This document shows positions 9,924 to 19,114 of a stretch of DNA of 64,000 nucleotides, piece after piece. The stretch is from Chloroflexota bacterium (GTDB lineage: Bacteria; Chloroflexota; Anaerolineae; Anaerolineales; Villigracilaceae), in the NCBI GenBank assembly GCA_013388685.1, contig JACAET010000039.1:91763-155762 (forward strand), written 5' to 3'. A program made the position numbers and the translations under genes. The notes beneath the pieces are model-generated. The model was given only the letters and a program-made list of their open reading frames with translations, was not told the DNA's origin and made no database searches. Position 1 is the stretch's first letter. Each line of letters opens with the position of its first letter.

Positions 9924-11093
9924 ATGGCTGAAAAAATCCTTATCGTTGACGACGACCTCGATACTTTGCGGCTTGTGGGCTTGATGCTTCAACGCCAGGG
10001 ATACCAGATCAGCGCGGCAACCAACGGCCAGCAGGGGCTGGAAAAGGCGTTCGATGAGGATCCGGATCTGATCCTGCTGGATGTGATGATGCCGGACATG
10101 GATGGGTACGAAGTGACCCGCCGGTTGCGGGCAAATCCTTCCACGGCCGAAACGCCGATTTTAATGTTTACCGCCAAGGCGCAGCTCGACGACAAGGTCA
10201 TCGGTTTTGAAGCGGGGGTGAACGATTACCTGACCAAACCCACCCATCCATCCGAATTGCAGGCGCGAGTGAAGACTCTGCTTGCCCGCGCCGGGGAAAA
10301 GAAGGAAAAAACCGTCGAGGCAGAGGGGGAGGAGAACCGCGGGTATGTCATTGGCATTCTGGGCGCGCGCGGCGGGTTGGGGATCACCACGCTGGCGGCA
10401 AACCTGGGAGCCGCTCTGGTCAACCGGACGAAAAGCGACGTCATCGTGGCGGAGATGCTTCCCGGGCATGGGGCTCTTGGGCTCGAGCTGGGGGTTGACG
10501 TCACGAAAGGACTGGTGGATTTGCTCAGCCTGGGAAAGGCAGGCGAATTGACGCGTGATAAGGTGCGCGAGGCGCTTCGCAATCACGGTTCGGGAATCAA
10601 ATTACTGCTTTCTTCTGACCGTCCCCGCGACATGCAGTTGATCAATCAAATTGCCCATTATGAGGCGTTGATCGCGGGGCTGGCGGGATTGGCACGGTTC
10701 GTCATTCTCGATTTGGGGGTGGGCATTCAGCCTTTTGCCCCCAAAGTGCTTCCCCGCTGCGACGATGTGTTGATTTTGCTGGAGGGAGTTCCGAACACCA
10801 TTATTCATACCCGGGCGTTGATCGAGGACGTGGCTTCTTTGGGCGTCAACAAACGGAACATCAATGTGGTGCTGAACAACCGCGTTCGTTCGGATACGCA
10901 ATTGCCCTCCAGCCAGGTGCAGGCAAAACTCGAACACGAAATCATCGGTACGTTGACTCCCGCGCCGGAATTGTTCGTGCAAGCCACGCGCCTGCAGAAC
11001 CCGGCGGTTCTTTGCCAGCCCGAAAGCCTGACGGCGCGTCAGGTCGGCAAACTGGTGGACTATATTATGGAGCGTGAAGCATTGCCTCGATGA
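9924..11093 (+). CDS. Response regulator receiver fused to CpaE/MinD-like P-loop domain
   Basis: Receiver 'KILIVDDDLDTLRLVGLML...LILLDVMMPDMDGYE...FTAKA'; MinD-like 'VIGILGARGGLGITTLAANLGAAL'. Confidence 0.85.
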   Translation: MAEKILIVDDDLDTLRLVGLMLQRQGYQISAATNGQQGLEKAFDEDPDLILLDVMMPDMDGYEVTRRLRANPSTAETPILMFTAKAQLDDKVIGFEAGVNDYLTKPTHPSELQARVKTLLARAGEKKEKTVEAEGEENRGYVIGILGARGGLGITTLAANLGAALVNRTKSDVIVAEMLPGHGALGLELGVDVTKGLVDLLSLGKAGELTRDKVREALRNHGSGIKLLLSSDRPRDMQLINQIAHYEALIAGLAGLARFVILDLGVGIQPFAPKVLPRCDDVLILLEGVPNTIIHTRALIEDVASLGVNKRNINVVLNNRVRSDTQLPSSQVQAKLEHEIIGTLTPAPELFVQATRLQNPAVLCQPESLTARQVGKLVDYIMEREALPR

Positions 11094-11866
11094 ATCCACC
11101 CCCTCGAGCGGCCGGAACTGCGCTGGATGACGCGGCGGAGTTGATCCGCAGAGCCGAACGCGCGGTGGTGTTGACCGGGGCAGGCATTTCCACCCCATCG
11201 GGCATACCGGACTTCCGTTCGGAAGGAACGGGCTTGTGGTCACGCGACGAACCGTTGGAAGTCGCGTCGCTCAATACGTTTCGCACGCATCCCGAACTTT
11301 TCTTCCGCTGGTTCCGTCCGCTGGCCGGGCAGATCTTTCAGGCAAAGCCAAACGCCGCCCACCTGGCGCTGGCAGAGTTGGAAGCCGCCGGTTTTTCGCA
11401 GACGATCGTTACGCAAAACATCGATATGCTTCATCAAAAAGCCGGTTCGAAGCGCGTCATCGAAATGCACGGCACCTTGCGGACCCTTTCCTGTACGCAA
11501 TGCTATCGAAAGTTCGAATCCGGCGTTTTTGTTCAACGCTTTATAGAAGAGGGAACGCTTCCCTTGTGTCTGAACTGCGGCGGCATTCTCAAGCCGGATG
11601 TGATTTTGTTCGGGGAGCAGTTGCCGCAATCGGCGTTGTTCGAGGCGCAGCATGCGGTCCGTCAATGCGATTTGATGGTGGTGGCTGGTTCCTCGCTGGA
11701 GGTGCTGCCGGTGGCGGGGCTTCCCATGCAGGCTGTGGATCGGGGGGCGCATCTGATTATCATCAATCAATCGCCCACTTACATCAACGTCAGAGCCGAC
11801 GTGGTCCTCATGGAGGACGTTGCCGTCGTTCTGCCGGATATCGCGAGACGAGTTCTTCATGGCTGA
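11090..11866 (+). CDS. NAD-dependent protein deacylase (Sir2/sirtuin)
   Basis: 'VVLTGAGISTPSGIPDFRSEGTGLWSR', 'TQNIDMLHQKAGS', 'EMHGTL', Cys pairs CTQC/CLNC, 'GSSLEVLPVAGLP'; ATGA overlap with upstream gene. Confidence 0.95.
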   Translation: MNPPPRAAGTALDDAAELIRRAERAVVLTGAGISTPSGIPDFRSEGTGLWSRDEPLEVASLNTFRTHPELFFRWFRPLAGQIFQAKPNAAHLALAELEAAGFSQTIVTQNIDMLHQKAGSKRVIEMHGTLRTLSCTQCYRKFESGVFVQRFIEEGTLPLCLNCGGILKPDVILFGEQLPQSALFEAQHAVRQCDLMVVAGSSLEVLPVAGLPMQAVDRGAHLIIINQSPTYINVRADVVLMEDVAVVLPDIARRVLHG

Positions 11867-13067
11867 GATCAAAACCCAAACCCTCGATAGTTACCTGCGT
11901 TTGATCGAGATCGCGCGTGACCTCGCCTCCACGCTCGACCTCGACATCCTGCTGAACGATATTGTGCGCGCCGCAGCCGACATCACCCATGCCGAAGCCG
12001 CCTCCATCCTGCTCTACGACGATACGGCGCGTCAACTCTACTTTCAGGTTGCCACCAACATAGACGAACCCACCATGCGCGGGCTGGTGGTGCCGCTCGA
12101 TAAGAGCATCGCGGGATGGATCGTCACCAACCGTCAGGCGGTGCGCATTGACGACGCGCACAAGGACAGACGTTTCTTTAGCGATGTGGAACAGAGCATC
12201 GGGTTTACCACAAAATCCCTGTTGGGTATTCCCCTCATTACGAAGAACAAAGTGGTCGGCGTGCTGGAGGTGGTGAACAAGAAGCGCGGCAAATTCACCG
12301 GTCCCGATGAGTCGATGCTCACTGTGCTGGGCGCGCAGGCAGCGGTTGCCATCGAGAACGCACGACTGTTCCAGCAATCGGACCTGATCGCCGAATTCGT
12401 CCACGAATTGCGCACGCCGCTCGCCTCTCTCAGCACGGCAACCTATCTTCTGCTCCGCCCGGAGATGTCGCAGGAACAGCGCACTCAGATCGTCAACAAC
12501 ATCCATAATGAAACCCTGCGGTTGAATTCGCTGGCGTCCTCTTTTCTCGATCTTGCCCGCCTCGAATCGGGGCGCGTTCAATTCCGCAAGACGCGCTTCA
12601 GCACGGCAGACCTGATGTACGAGGCGCGCGATGTGATGATGACCAAGGCGCAGGAGACGAACATCCAGATCCGCGTCGACGTGCCCGGCGACATGCCCCT
12701 TCTGGAAGCCGACCGAGACAAAATCAAACAGGTCTTGTTGAACCTGTTGAGCAACGCCATCAAATACAACCGCCCCAACGGTTCGGTGATGATGGCTGGC
12801 AACTTTACGGAGGATGAAATTTCCATCACCGTGCAGGATACCGGCATGGGCATCCCGGATGATTCGCTTCCACACCTGTTCCAAAAGTTCTACCGTGTGC
12901 GCGAACATGAAGGCAAAGCCGCCGGCACCGGGCTGGGGCTGTCCATCTGCAAGCAGATCGTCCAGGGACACAACGGGCGCATCGAGGTCAAAAGCAAGAT
13001 CGGCGTGGGCACCGCCTTTACCATCCATCTGCCGCGGGCGCCGCGTGTTTTGCCGCGCCCCTCCTGA
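11859..13067 (+). CDS. GAF domain sensor histidine kinase
   Basis: GAF domain 'DIVRAAADITHAEAASILLYD'; H-box 'EFVHELRTPLASLST'; HATPase 'NLLSNAIKYN', 'DTGMGIP', 'GTGLGLSICKQI'. Confidence 0.93.
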   Translation: MAEIKTQTLDSYLRLIEIARDLASTLDLDILLNDIVRAAADITHAEAASILLYDDTARQLYFQVATNIDEPTMRGLVVPLDKSIAGWIVTNRQAVRIDDAHKDRRFFSDVEQSIGFTTKSLLGIPLITKNKVVGVLEVVNKKRGKFTGPDESMLTVLGAQAAVAIENARLFQQSDLIAEFVHELRTPLASLSTATYLLLRPEMSQEQRTQIVNNIHNETLRLNSLASSFLDLARLESGRVQFRKTRFSTADLMYEARDVMMTKAQETNIQIRVDVPGDMPLLEADRDKIKQVLLNLLSNAIKYNRPNGSVMMAGNFTEDEISITVQDTGMGIPDDSLPHLFQKFYRVREHEGKAAGTGLGLSICKQIVQGHNGRIEVKSKIGVGTAFTIHLPRAPRVLPRPS

Positions 13068-13069
13068 AC

Positions 13070-14035
13070 TCAGGGACTCACGAGCACTTTGAGCGCTCCG
13101 GGTTCTGCCGCGCGCTTGAACGCCTCCAACGCCTCTCCCAACGAAAATTCCGAATCGATCAAAACGGTCGGGTCTACCCGTCCGGATTCCATCAGGCGCA
13201 AAGCCGGCTCGAACGGACCGCAGCGCGAGCCGACGACGACGACCTCGTCCACCACAATGGACGAGAAATTGACGTTCATTTCGCCCTTGTAGGTGGATTT
13301 CAACACCAACGTTCCGCGCGGACGGATCGCCCGCCGCGCCAGCATGAAACCGTCCGGCGAGCCGGTCGCCTCGATCACGATATCCCACCGCCAGGGCTGT
13401 ATCTCCTCCTCCGAGATGAGCCGGATGCCGCGTCCCTTCAAGAGATCCTGCTGACGTTTGTGCCGGGCAACGACGTGCAGATCACAGCCGGTCAGCGCAA
13501 GAGTCTGGGCGATGAGTTGACCGAGCCGCCCCGCGCCGACCAGAAGAACGCGGTCGGCGGGCTTGACCTGCACCTGCTGTTGAATCTCCAACGCGGCGGC
13601 GAGGGGTTCGGTGAAGACCGCCATTTCGTCCGGCACCGAAGCGGGCACGCGGTGTAAATTGGCGATGGGCAGTGCCGTGAATTCGGCAAACACACCGTCG
13701 CGGTTCACAATTCCCAAAACCGTTCGGCTCTCGCAGTGGGTGGGACGTCCATTCAGGCATTGTTCGCACTCGTTACACACCGCATTGATTTCCCCGACGA
13801 CGCGGTCGCCCACTCTCACGCCCCGCTCCTCTGCCGGAGGCAGAGGGGAAGAGATGACTTCGCCGACGAACTCATGCCCCAGAATACCCGTATAGGGATA
13901 ATACCCCTTGACCAGTTCCAGATCGGTACTGCAAATGCCCGCCTTGCGGATCTTGATGACCGCTTCCTGTTGTTTGCGCGGCGGTGGAACTTCTCGCAGG
14001 GCGATTACGTTATTTTCCAGCCAGAGGGCGTTCAT
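13070..14035 (-). CDS. Zinc-dependent alcohol dehydrogenase (MDR superfamily)
   Basis: 'GICSTDLELVKGYYPYTGILGHEFVGEV', four-Cys 'CNECEQCLNGRPTHC', Rossmann 'VLLVGAGRLGQLIAQ'. Confidence 0.9.
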   Translation of the reverse strand: MNALWLENNVIALREVPPPRKQQEAVIKIRKAGICSTDLELVKGYYPYTGILGHEFVGEVISSPLPPAEERGVRVGDRVVGEINAVCNECEQCLNGRPTHCESRTVLGIVNRDGVFAEFTALPIANLHRVPASVPDEMAVFTEPLAAALEIQQQVQVKPADRVLLVGAGRLGQLIAQTLALTGCDLHVVARHKRQQDLLKGRGIRLISEEEIQPWRWDIVIEATGSPDGFMLARRAIRPRGTLVLKSTYKGEMNVNFSSIVVDEVVVVGSRCGPFEPALRLMESGRVDPTVLIDSEFSLGEALEAFKRAAEPGALKVLVSP

Positions 14036-14089
14036 GTCATCTCACCTTTATCTAATCTCGGAGTTACGTAAGCAAGTATAATCCTTCGC

Positions 14090-15427
14090 ATGAAAAAACG
14101 TTTTAATCGTAAATGGCTCATCCCCCTTGCCCTTGCCTTGGGCGTTGTTTTCCTTTTTTTGCCGCCGGTCTATTCGCGCGTCCTGCCGCGCCTCGAAGCG
14201 CTGCAGTCCGACCTCAAATATTGGATCAACCCGCCCGAGGAGGCGGTCTTTCAACCCTCCGGTCAAGCCGCCACCGAAACGACCAGCGGGACTACTCCGA
14301 CTCAGACGTCTGCTCCCACCCCCACAAAGACCCCGCACCCCACAACCGGTCCAACACTGACGCCAACGATCACCTCCACGCCTTTGCCTGCCTCGGTCAT
14401 CCTGAAGGGAATCCGCTATGAGGACCAGAAAAACCGCTGGAACTATTGCGGTCCCGCCAACCTGAGCATGGCGTTGAATTACGTCGGCTGGAAGGGAAAC
14501 CGCGATGTGGTTGCCAAAGCCATCAAACCCGGCGTGCAGGATCCCAAACTGGATTTCATCCAGCAGGGACGAAGCGACGTCAACGTGATGCCGTATGAAA
14601 TGGTGGATTTCGTCAACGACGAAACGGACTATCGCGCCTTGTCCCGTCTCGGCGGCGATATCGAACTGGCAAAACGATTGCTCGCGGCGAATTTTCCCTT
14701 CATTGCAGAAAAGGGCTATTACGAGAAGGACTACACCGGCAAGGTGGCATGGCTCGGTCACTACCAGTTCGTCACCGGTTACGACGATGCGCGCGGCGAA
14801 CTGATCGTGCAGGATACCTGGAACGACGGTCCCAACTTTCGCATCAAATACGAGGACTTTATGGCGGAGGAAGCCTGGCTGTCCTTCGACAACCTGTTTA
14901 TTGTGGTCTACAAACCCGAACGCGAAGCGGAACTGATCGAGGCGCTCGGTCCGCATGCCGATCCGCAGTGGGCGGCGCGGTATGCGCTTGACATGGCGGA
15001 GGAAAAGATTCGAACCACCACCGGCATGGCACAGTTCTTTGCCTGGTATGCCAAGGGGACAAGCCATGTCGAATTGTGGGAATATGTGGACGCCGCCGCC
15101 GCCTTCGATCAGGCGTTTACCATCTACAACGCTCTTGGCAAAGAGGATGTCCAGCGCCCGTATCGGATGATGTGGTATCAGACCGGTCCTTACAAGGCGT
15201 ATTTCTACTCCGGACGATACCTGGATGTCATCAACCTTGCGGATGTGACTCTGACCGAAACCATCGCCAAGCCCACCATCGAAGAGAGCATTTACTGGCG
15301 CGGGCGCGCCCGTTACATGATCGGTGACACCTCCGGCGCCATCGCAGATTTTCGCGAAGCGTTGCGGCTGCATCCCAATTGGGGTCCGGCGGTGCAGGCG
15401 CTTCAAGACCTCGGCGTTCAACCCTGA
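14090..15427 (+). CDS. C39-like peptidase domain protein with C-terminal TPR
   Basis: 'NRWNYCGPANLSMALNYVGW', 'GHYQFVTGYDDARGELIVQDTW'; N-terminal TM; Thr/Pro linker; TPR-like C-terminus. Confidence 0.8.
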   Translation: MKKRFNRKWLIPLALALGVVFLFLPPVYSRVLPRLEALQSDLKYWINPPEEAVFQPSGQAATETTSGTTPTQTSAPTPTKTPHPTTGPTLTPTITSTPLPASVILKGIRYEDQKNRWNYCGPANLSMALNYVGWKGNRDVVAKAIKPGVQDPKLDFIQQGRSDVNVMPYEMVDFVNDETDYRALSRLGGDIELAKRLLAANFPFIAEKGYYEKDYTGKVAWLGHYQFVTGYDDARGELIVQDTWNDGPNFRIKYEDFMAEEAWLSFDNLFIVVYKPEREAELIEALGPHADPQWAARYALDMAEEKIRTTTGMAQFFAWYAKGTSHVELWEYVDAAAAFDQAFTIYNALGKEDVQRPYRMMWYQTGPYKAYFYSGRYLDVINLADVTLTETIAKPTIEESIYWRGRARYMIGDTSGAIADFREALRLHPNWGPAVQALQDLGVQP

Positions 15428-15562
15428 CGCCGAGGCGGGGCTGGCAGGTTCGAGGTTTCTGCGGGCGCGCATTGCCGTCGCAGACGGGTGATTGCCCGGT
15501 TTCGAAGCGTACAAAAAGGTTCATCCATCGTCGTGTTTTTACGCGGTTCAGGAGGTCCTCCC

Positions 15563-15946
15563 ATGGGTCCCGCACACATGTCCAAAGTCGAATCCGCACT
15601 GCGCGTCGTCCTTGAGTTCAACGACGCCTTCAACCGTCACGACGTTGCAGGGATGATGCAATGGATGACCGACGATTGCATCTTCGAGAATACCTATCCC
15701 GCTCCCGACGGTACCGTGTACGCGGGCAGGGAGGCGGTGACGCGCTTTTGGCAGGATTTTTTCCGCGAATCGCCCAGCGCCCGCATCGAGATCGAGGAGA
15801 TCTTCGGTCTTGGCAACCGCTGTATCATGCGCTGGAAATATACCTGGGTGGACGCGGCGGGAAAAGAGGGACACGTCCGCGGCGTGGACATCTTCCAGGT
15901 GAGGGATGGGCTGATCTCGGAAAAACTATCCTACGTGAAGGGATAG
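15563..15946 (+). CDS. Nuclear transport factor 2 / SnoaL-like protein
   Basis: 'FNDAFNRHDVAGMMQWMTDDCIFENTYPAPDGTVYAGREAVTRFW'. Confidence 0.85.
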   Translation: MGPAHMSKVESALRVVLEFNDAFNRHDVAGMMQWMTDDCIFENTYPAPDGTVYAGREAVTRFWQDFFRESPSARIEIEEIFGLGNRCIMRWKYTWVDAAGKEGHVRGVDIFQVRDGLISEKLSYVKG

Positions 15947-15966
15947 AACACCACAGGGATGAAATC

Positions 15967-16833
15967 ATGAACAAAGCCGACTACACCGCGCTCATTGCCT
16001 TGCCCATCGTTGTTGGGCTTGGCGTTCTCGTCGCCTGGGCGGGAAGCCGGAACGGGATCGAATTCGCCGGCATTCCCCTGTTTGCGTTATCGGTCGGGAT
16101 GGCGTTTCTCATCCAATGGCTGGCGTTCATCCCCGCCTATCTGAAGCGGACCGAAAAATTCTTCGACCTGACGGGCTGTCTGACGTATATCGGCGTGACC
16201 GTCTTTGCATGGGCGGCTGGTGGAAAGAACGATCCGCGCACATGGATTCTGGTGGCGTTGGTGATTGTGTGGGCGGTCAGGTTGGGGACGTTTCTCTTTC
16301 ACAGAATACGCAAGGCAGGCAGGGACGACCGGTTCGACGAGATCAAACCGTCGTTCATCCGCTTCCTCAACGCCTGGACCCTCCAGGGGTTGTGGGTGAC
16401 GTTCACCGCCTCCGCCGCGCTGATCCCCATCACCTCCTCCAGCCGCAGGGAGCTGGATGCCTTTGCCGTAGTCGGTCTGCTGGTCTGGGTCTTCGGCTTT
16501 GCCTTCGAAGTGATCGCGGATCACCAAAAGAGCCGCTTCAACACAGACCCCGCGAACAAGGGCAAATTTATCCGCACCGGCTTGTGGGCAAAGTCCCGCC
16601 ACCCAAATTATTTCGGCGAGATCGTATTGTGGCTCGGGGTGGCGATCATCGCCATACCTGTATTGCAGGGCTGGCAATGGATCGCCATGCTCTCGCCGGT
16701 TTTTGTCGCCGCGCTCCTCACGCGCCTCAGCGGCATTCCCATGCTCGAAGCCAAAGCCGACCAAAAATGGGGCGGACAACCGGATTACGAAGAATACAAG
16801 AGACGCACGCCTGTGTTGATCCCCCGCTTCTAA
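15967..16833 (+). CDS. DUF1295 / steroid 5-alpha-reductase-like membrane protein
   Basis: 'DHQKSRFN...GLWAKSRHPNYFGEIVLWLG' signature and multiple TMs. Confidence 0.88.
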   Translation: MNKADYTALIALPIVVGLGVLVAWAGSRNGIEFAGIPLFALSVGMAFLIQWLAFIPAYLKRTEKFFDLTGCLTYIGVTVFAWAAGGKNDPRTWILVALVIVWAVRLGTFLFHRIRKAGRDDRFDEIKPSFIRFLNAWTLQGLWVTFTASAALIPITSSSRRELDAFAVVGLLVWVFGFAFEVIADHQKSRFNTDPANKGKFIRTGLWAKSRHPNYFGEIVLWLGVAIIAIPVLQGWQWIAMLSPVFVAALLTRLSGIPMLEAKADQKWGGQPDYEEYKRRTPVLIPRF

Positions 16834-16837
16834 ATTT

Positions 16838-17692
16838 CTATTCCTTCTCGCCGCTCACTTTCATCCACGCCTTCTTCATCACCTCGGCATCCGCCTCCAT
16901 GATCGGGCTTTCGCACAGAATGCGCCCCGCACAGCCGTACTCGTGCAGCACCTCGAACAGCAGGTTGATCTTCAGGTCGGATTCTCCCAACGCCAGATGA
17001 TTCTTCTCGCCCTTGGGACCGTACTCGATTCCCGACAGATGGATGTGCAGACTCTTCAACGCCTCTTTCCCCAACGCGGCTTGATACGCTTCGAGCATCT
17101 GACTCCACTCCCTTACCGAGTTCATCGTCCCATCGCCAGGACGCGCATGCAGATGGGCGAAATCCAGGCAGGGCAACACGCCGTCCATCGCCATGCTCAT
17201 CTCAAGCGTATCCTCCAGCGACCCCAGCATCGCCGACTTGCCCATTGTCTCCGGGCGCAGTGTCACCGGGTTCTTCGCCTTGCGCAATTCCTTCACGCAA
17301 TCCTTCAAGCGGGGGATCGCCACTTTCAACACCTCTGCAGGCGGACGTTCGAAATACGAACCGGGATGAAAGACGATGTCCGTCGCGCCGGCGAGATTCC
17401 CGTAATGCGCCGCGTCCATCAGCCGTTTGCGCGACTTGGGCCACTCATCTTCATTCGCATTCAAATTAATAAAGTACGGCGCATGTACGCTCAACGACAC
17501 TCCCTGTTCCGCCGCCTTCGCTTTGATCGCCGCGCACGTGGCTTCCGTTACGCGCACCGACTGCACCCAGCCCAACTCCAGCGTCGTCAACCCGGTGGAC
17601 TTGCTGAACTCGATTGCGCCGACAGACCCGCCCGGTTTCTTAGGCGTGCCAAGCGGGGAACCCACCGTGCCGAATTGAAACGATAAAGCCAT
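16838..17692 (-). CDS. TIM-barrel deoxyribonuclease IV-like protein
   Basis: 'VSLSVHAPYFINLNA', 'IVFHPGSYF', 'LHIHLSGIEYG'. Confidence 0.8.
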   Translation of the reverse strand: MALSFQFGTVGSPLGTPKKPGGSVGAIEFSKSTGLTTLELGWVQSVRVTEATCAAIKAKAAEQGVSLSVHAPYFINLNANEDEWPKSRKRLMDAAHYGNLAGATDIVFHPGSYFERPPAEVLKVAIPRLKDCVKELRKAKNPVTLRPETMGKSAMLGSLEDTLEMSMAMDGVLPCLDFAHLHARPGDGTMNSVREWSQMLEAYQAALGKEALKSLHIHLSGIEYGPKGEKNHLALGESDLKINLLFEVLHEYGCAGRILCESPIMEADAEVMKKAWMKVSGEKE

Positions 17693-17712
17693 GCTCTCTC
17701 TCCTTGTAAGTC

Positions 17713-18282
17713 CTATTCGTGGAATTCCTCCACCTGATAGACGAACACCTCCGGGTGTTTCGTGCGCCACAGATCGCCGCGCGCTCCCATTTTATAACAA
17801 AGATTGTCGAGAAATTCGGACGGATCGGGAATCTTCTCCCACACCTGTGGCAGGAAGGTCGCGCGGTGGAAACCGTCCCGCAGGATGACGCCGTCCACGT
17901 GCGGACGCAACTTCGTCAGCAGGTCGTTCGCATCCTTGTATTCCAGCGGAATGGGAGGCGTCAGCCGCGAGATCTCGATTTGAATCCCGCTTAATTCCTC
18001 CTCCCTCACCGGAGGGAAGCGCGGGTCTTCGAGCGCCGCGGCGACGGCGTGTTCGCGCACATCTTCGGCAAGCGGTTGACGCGCCTCCAGCGCGCCGATA
18101 CAGCCGCGCAATTGGCCGCGCATGGTCAAGGTCACGAACGAGGCGCCCGGCGCGCGCAAGCTGGGCGTCAGGGCGCCCATCTTGAGGGGCGGCAGTTTTT
18201 CCCCTCTCACTGCGCATTCCATTGCCTCACGCGCCATGCGGAGCAGCGTCCTTTGCTCTTCGAGAGTCAGTTTTTCTTTCAT
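17713..18282 (-). CDS. AMMECR1-domain protein (AmmeMemoRadiSam system protein A-like)
   Basis: 'GASFVTLTMRGQLRGCIGALEARQPLAEDVREHAVAAALEDPRFPPV', 'LTPP'. Confidence 0.9.
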   Translation of the reverse strand: MKEKLTLEEQRTLLRMAREAMECAVRGEKLPPLKMGALTPSLRAPGASFVTLTMRGQLRGCIGALEARQPLAEDVREHAVAAALEDPRFPPVREEELSGIQIEISRLTPPIPLEYKDANDLLTKLRPHVDGVILRDGFHRATFLPQVWEKIPDPSEFLDNLCYKMGARGDLWRTKHPEVFVYQVEEFHE

Positions 18283-18429
18283 GGTCGATTCCCTCCACCA
18301 GAATACTGTATCCGTGCAGAGTTTCGAACTCACGGAATTTTCTGTTCCGTTTTCTCGGCGTTTCAGTGTCTCCGTGGCAAGAACGGTCTTACCGTTTTGT
18401 TGATCCTCGAAGGATCTTCGCGGGGAGGA

Positions 18430-18915
18430 TTACTTGGTCAGTTTCCAGAACACTCTATTATGATACACCAGGGGGTTGCCTTCGCCCTCCCCGCGCGCCG
18501 CAAGCACCTCCGCCACAAAGAGCGTGTTCTCGCCGACCGGGATCGCCTTTGCCACGCGGCAATTGAGAAACGCCATGCCGCCCTTGATCAGCGGCGCCTC
18601 GATGAGCATTTTTTCGGTCTCCACGCCTTCAAAGCGGTCTGCGATGCCGGGAATCTTCCCCGCAAAACGGTCGGACAAATGCCCCTGGTCTACGGAGAGA
18701 ACCGTGAGCGCAAACTCGCCGGATTTTTCGACGAGCTCATGGGTGTGGGTGAATTGCCTCAAGGCAACGGAAATCAAAGGCGGTTCCAGCGAAACGGACG
18801 TGAACGAGTTTACGGTCATGCCGTAGCGCTGTCCTTCATGCACTGCCGTGACGATTGCTACGCCGGTCGTCCAGGCGCGCATGGCGCGGCGGAGTTGTTC
18901 GGGGTTGAGGGTCAT
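18430..18915 (-). CDS. Flavin reductase-like FMN-binding protein
   Basis: 'LRRAMRAWTTGVAIVTAVHEGQRYGMTVNSFTSVSLEPPLISVAL'. Confidence 0.92.
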   Translation of the reverse strand: MTLNPEQLRRAMRAWTTGVAIVTAVHEGQRYGMTVNSFTSVSLEPPLISVALRQFTHTHELVEKSGEFALTVLSVDQGHLSDRFAGKIPGIADRFEGVETEKMLIEAPLIKGGMAFLNCRVAKAIPVGENTLFVAEVLAARGEGEGNPLVYHNRVFWKLTK

Positions 18916-19114
18916 GCGGTCTCCAATGGATTTTCATGATACTGGCGAGGTAGGGGGGGAGTCAAGTCAATTATGTTTCACTGAACTACCTGCGGCCCAC
19001 CATTCATAGGATGAAGTTCATCCACGAATTTTTACAGGGCAAAATCGGGTGAATTTTTGTGGAAATTACTCTTGCCTCCCGCCCGTTTCAAAGGTACCAT
19101 CATGGGAAAGGAAC

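Noticed and set aside
11808-13388. 526-aa minus-strand ORF
   Set aside because: Antisense to the GAF histidine kinase and spans two genes
14048-15514. 488-aa minus-strand ORF
   Set aside because: Antisense to the C39-like peptidase gene
18330-18420. Intergenic CTCGGCGTTTCAGTGTCTCCGTGGCAAG and GATCCT-CGA-AGGATC hairpin
   Set aside because: Resembles recurring 'CACGGAGACAC' intergenic text seen in many genomes but no second convincing copy here beyond the terminator at 1325-1362
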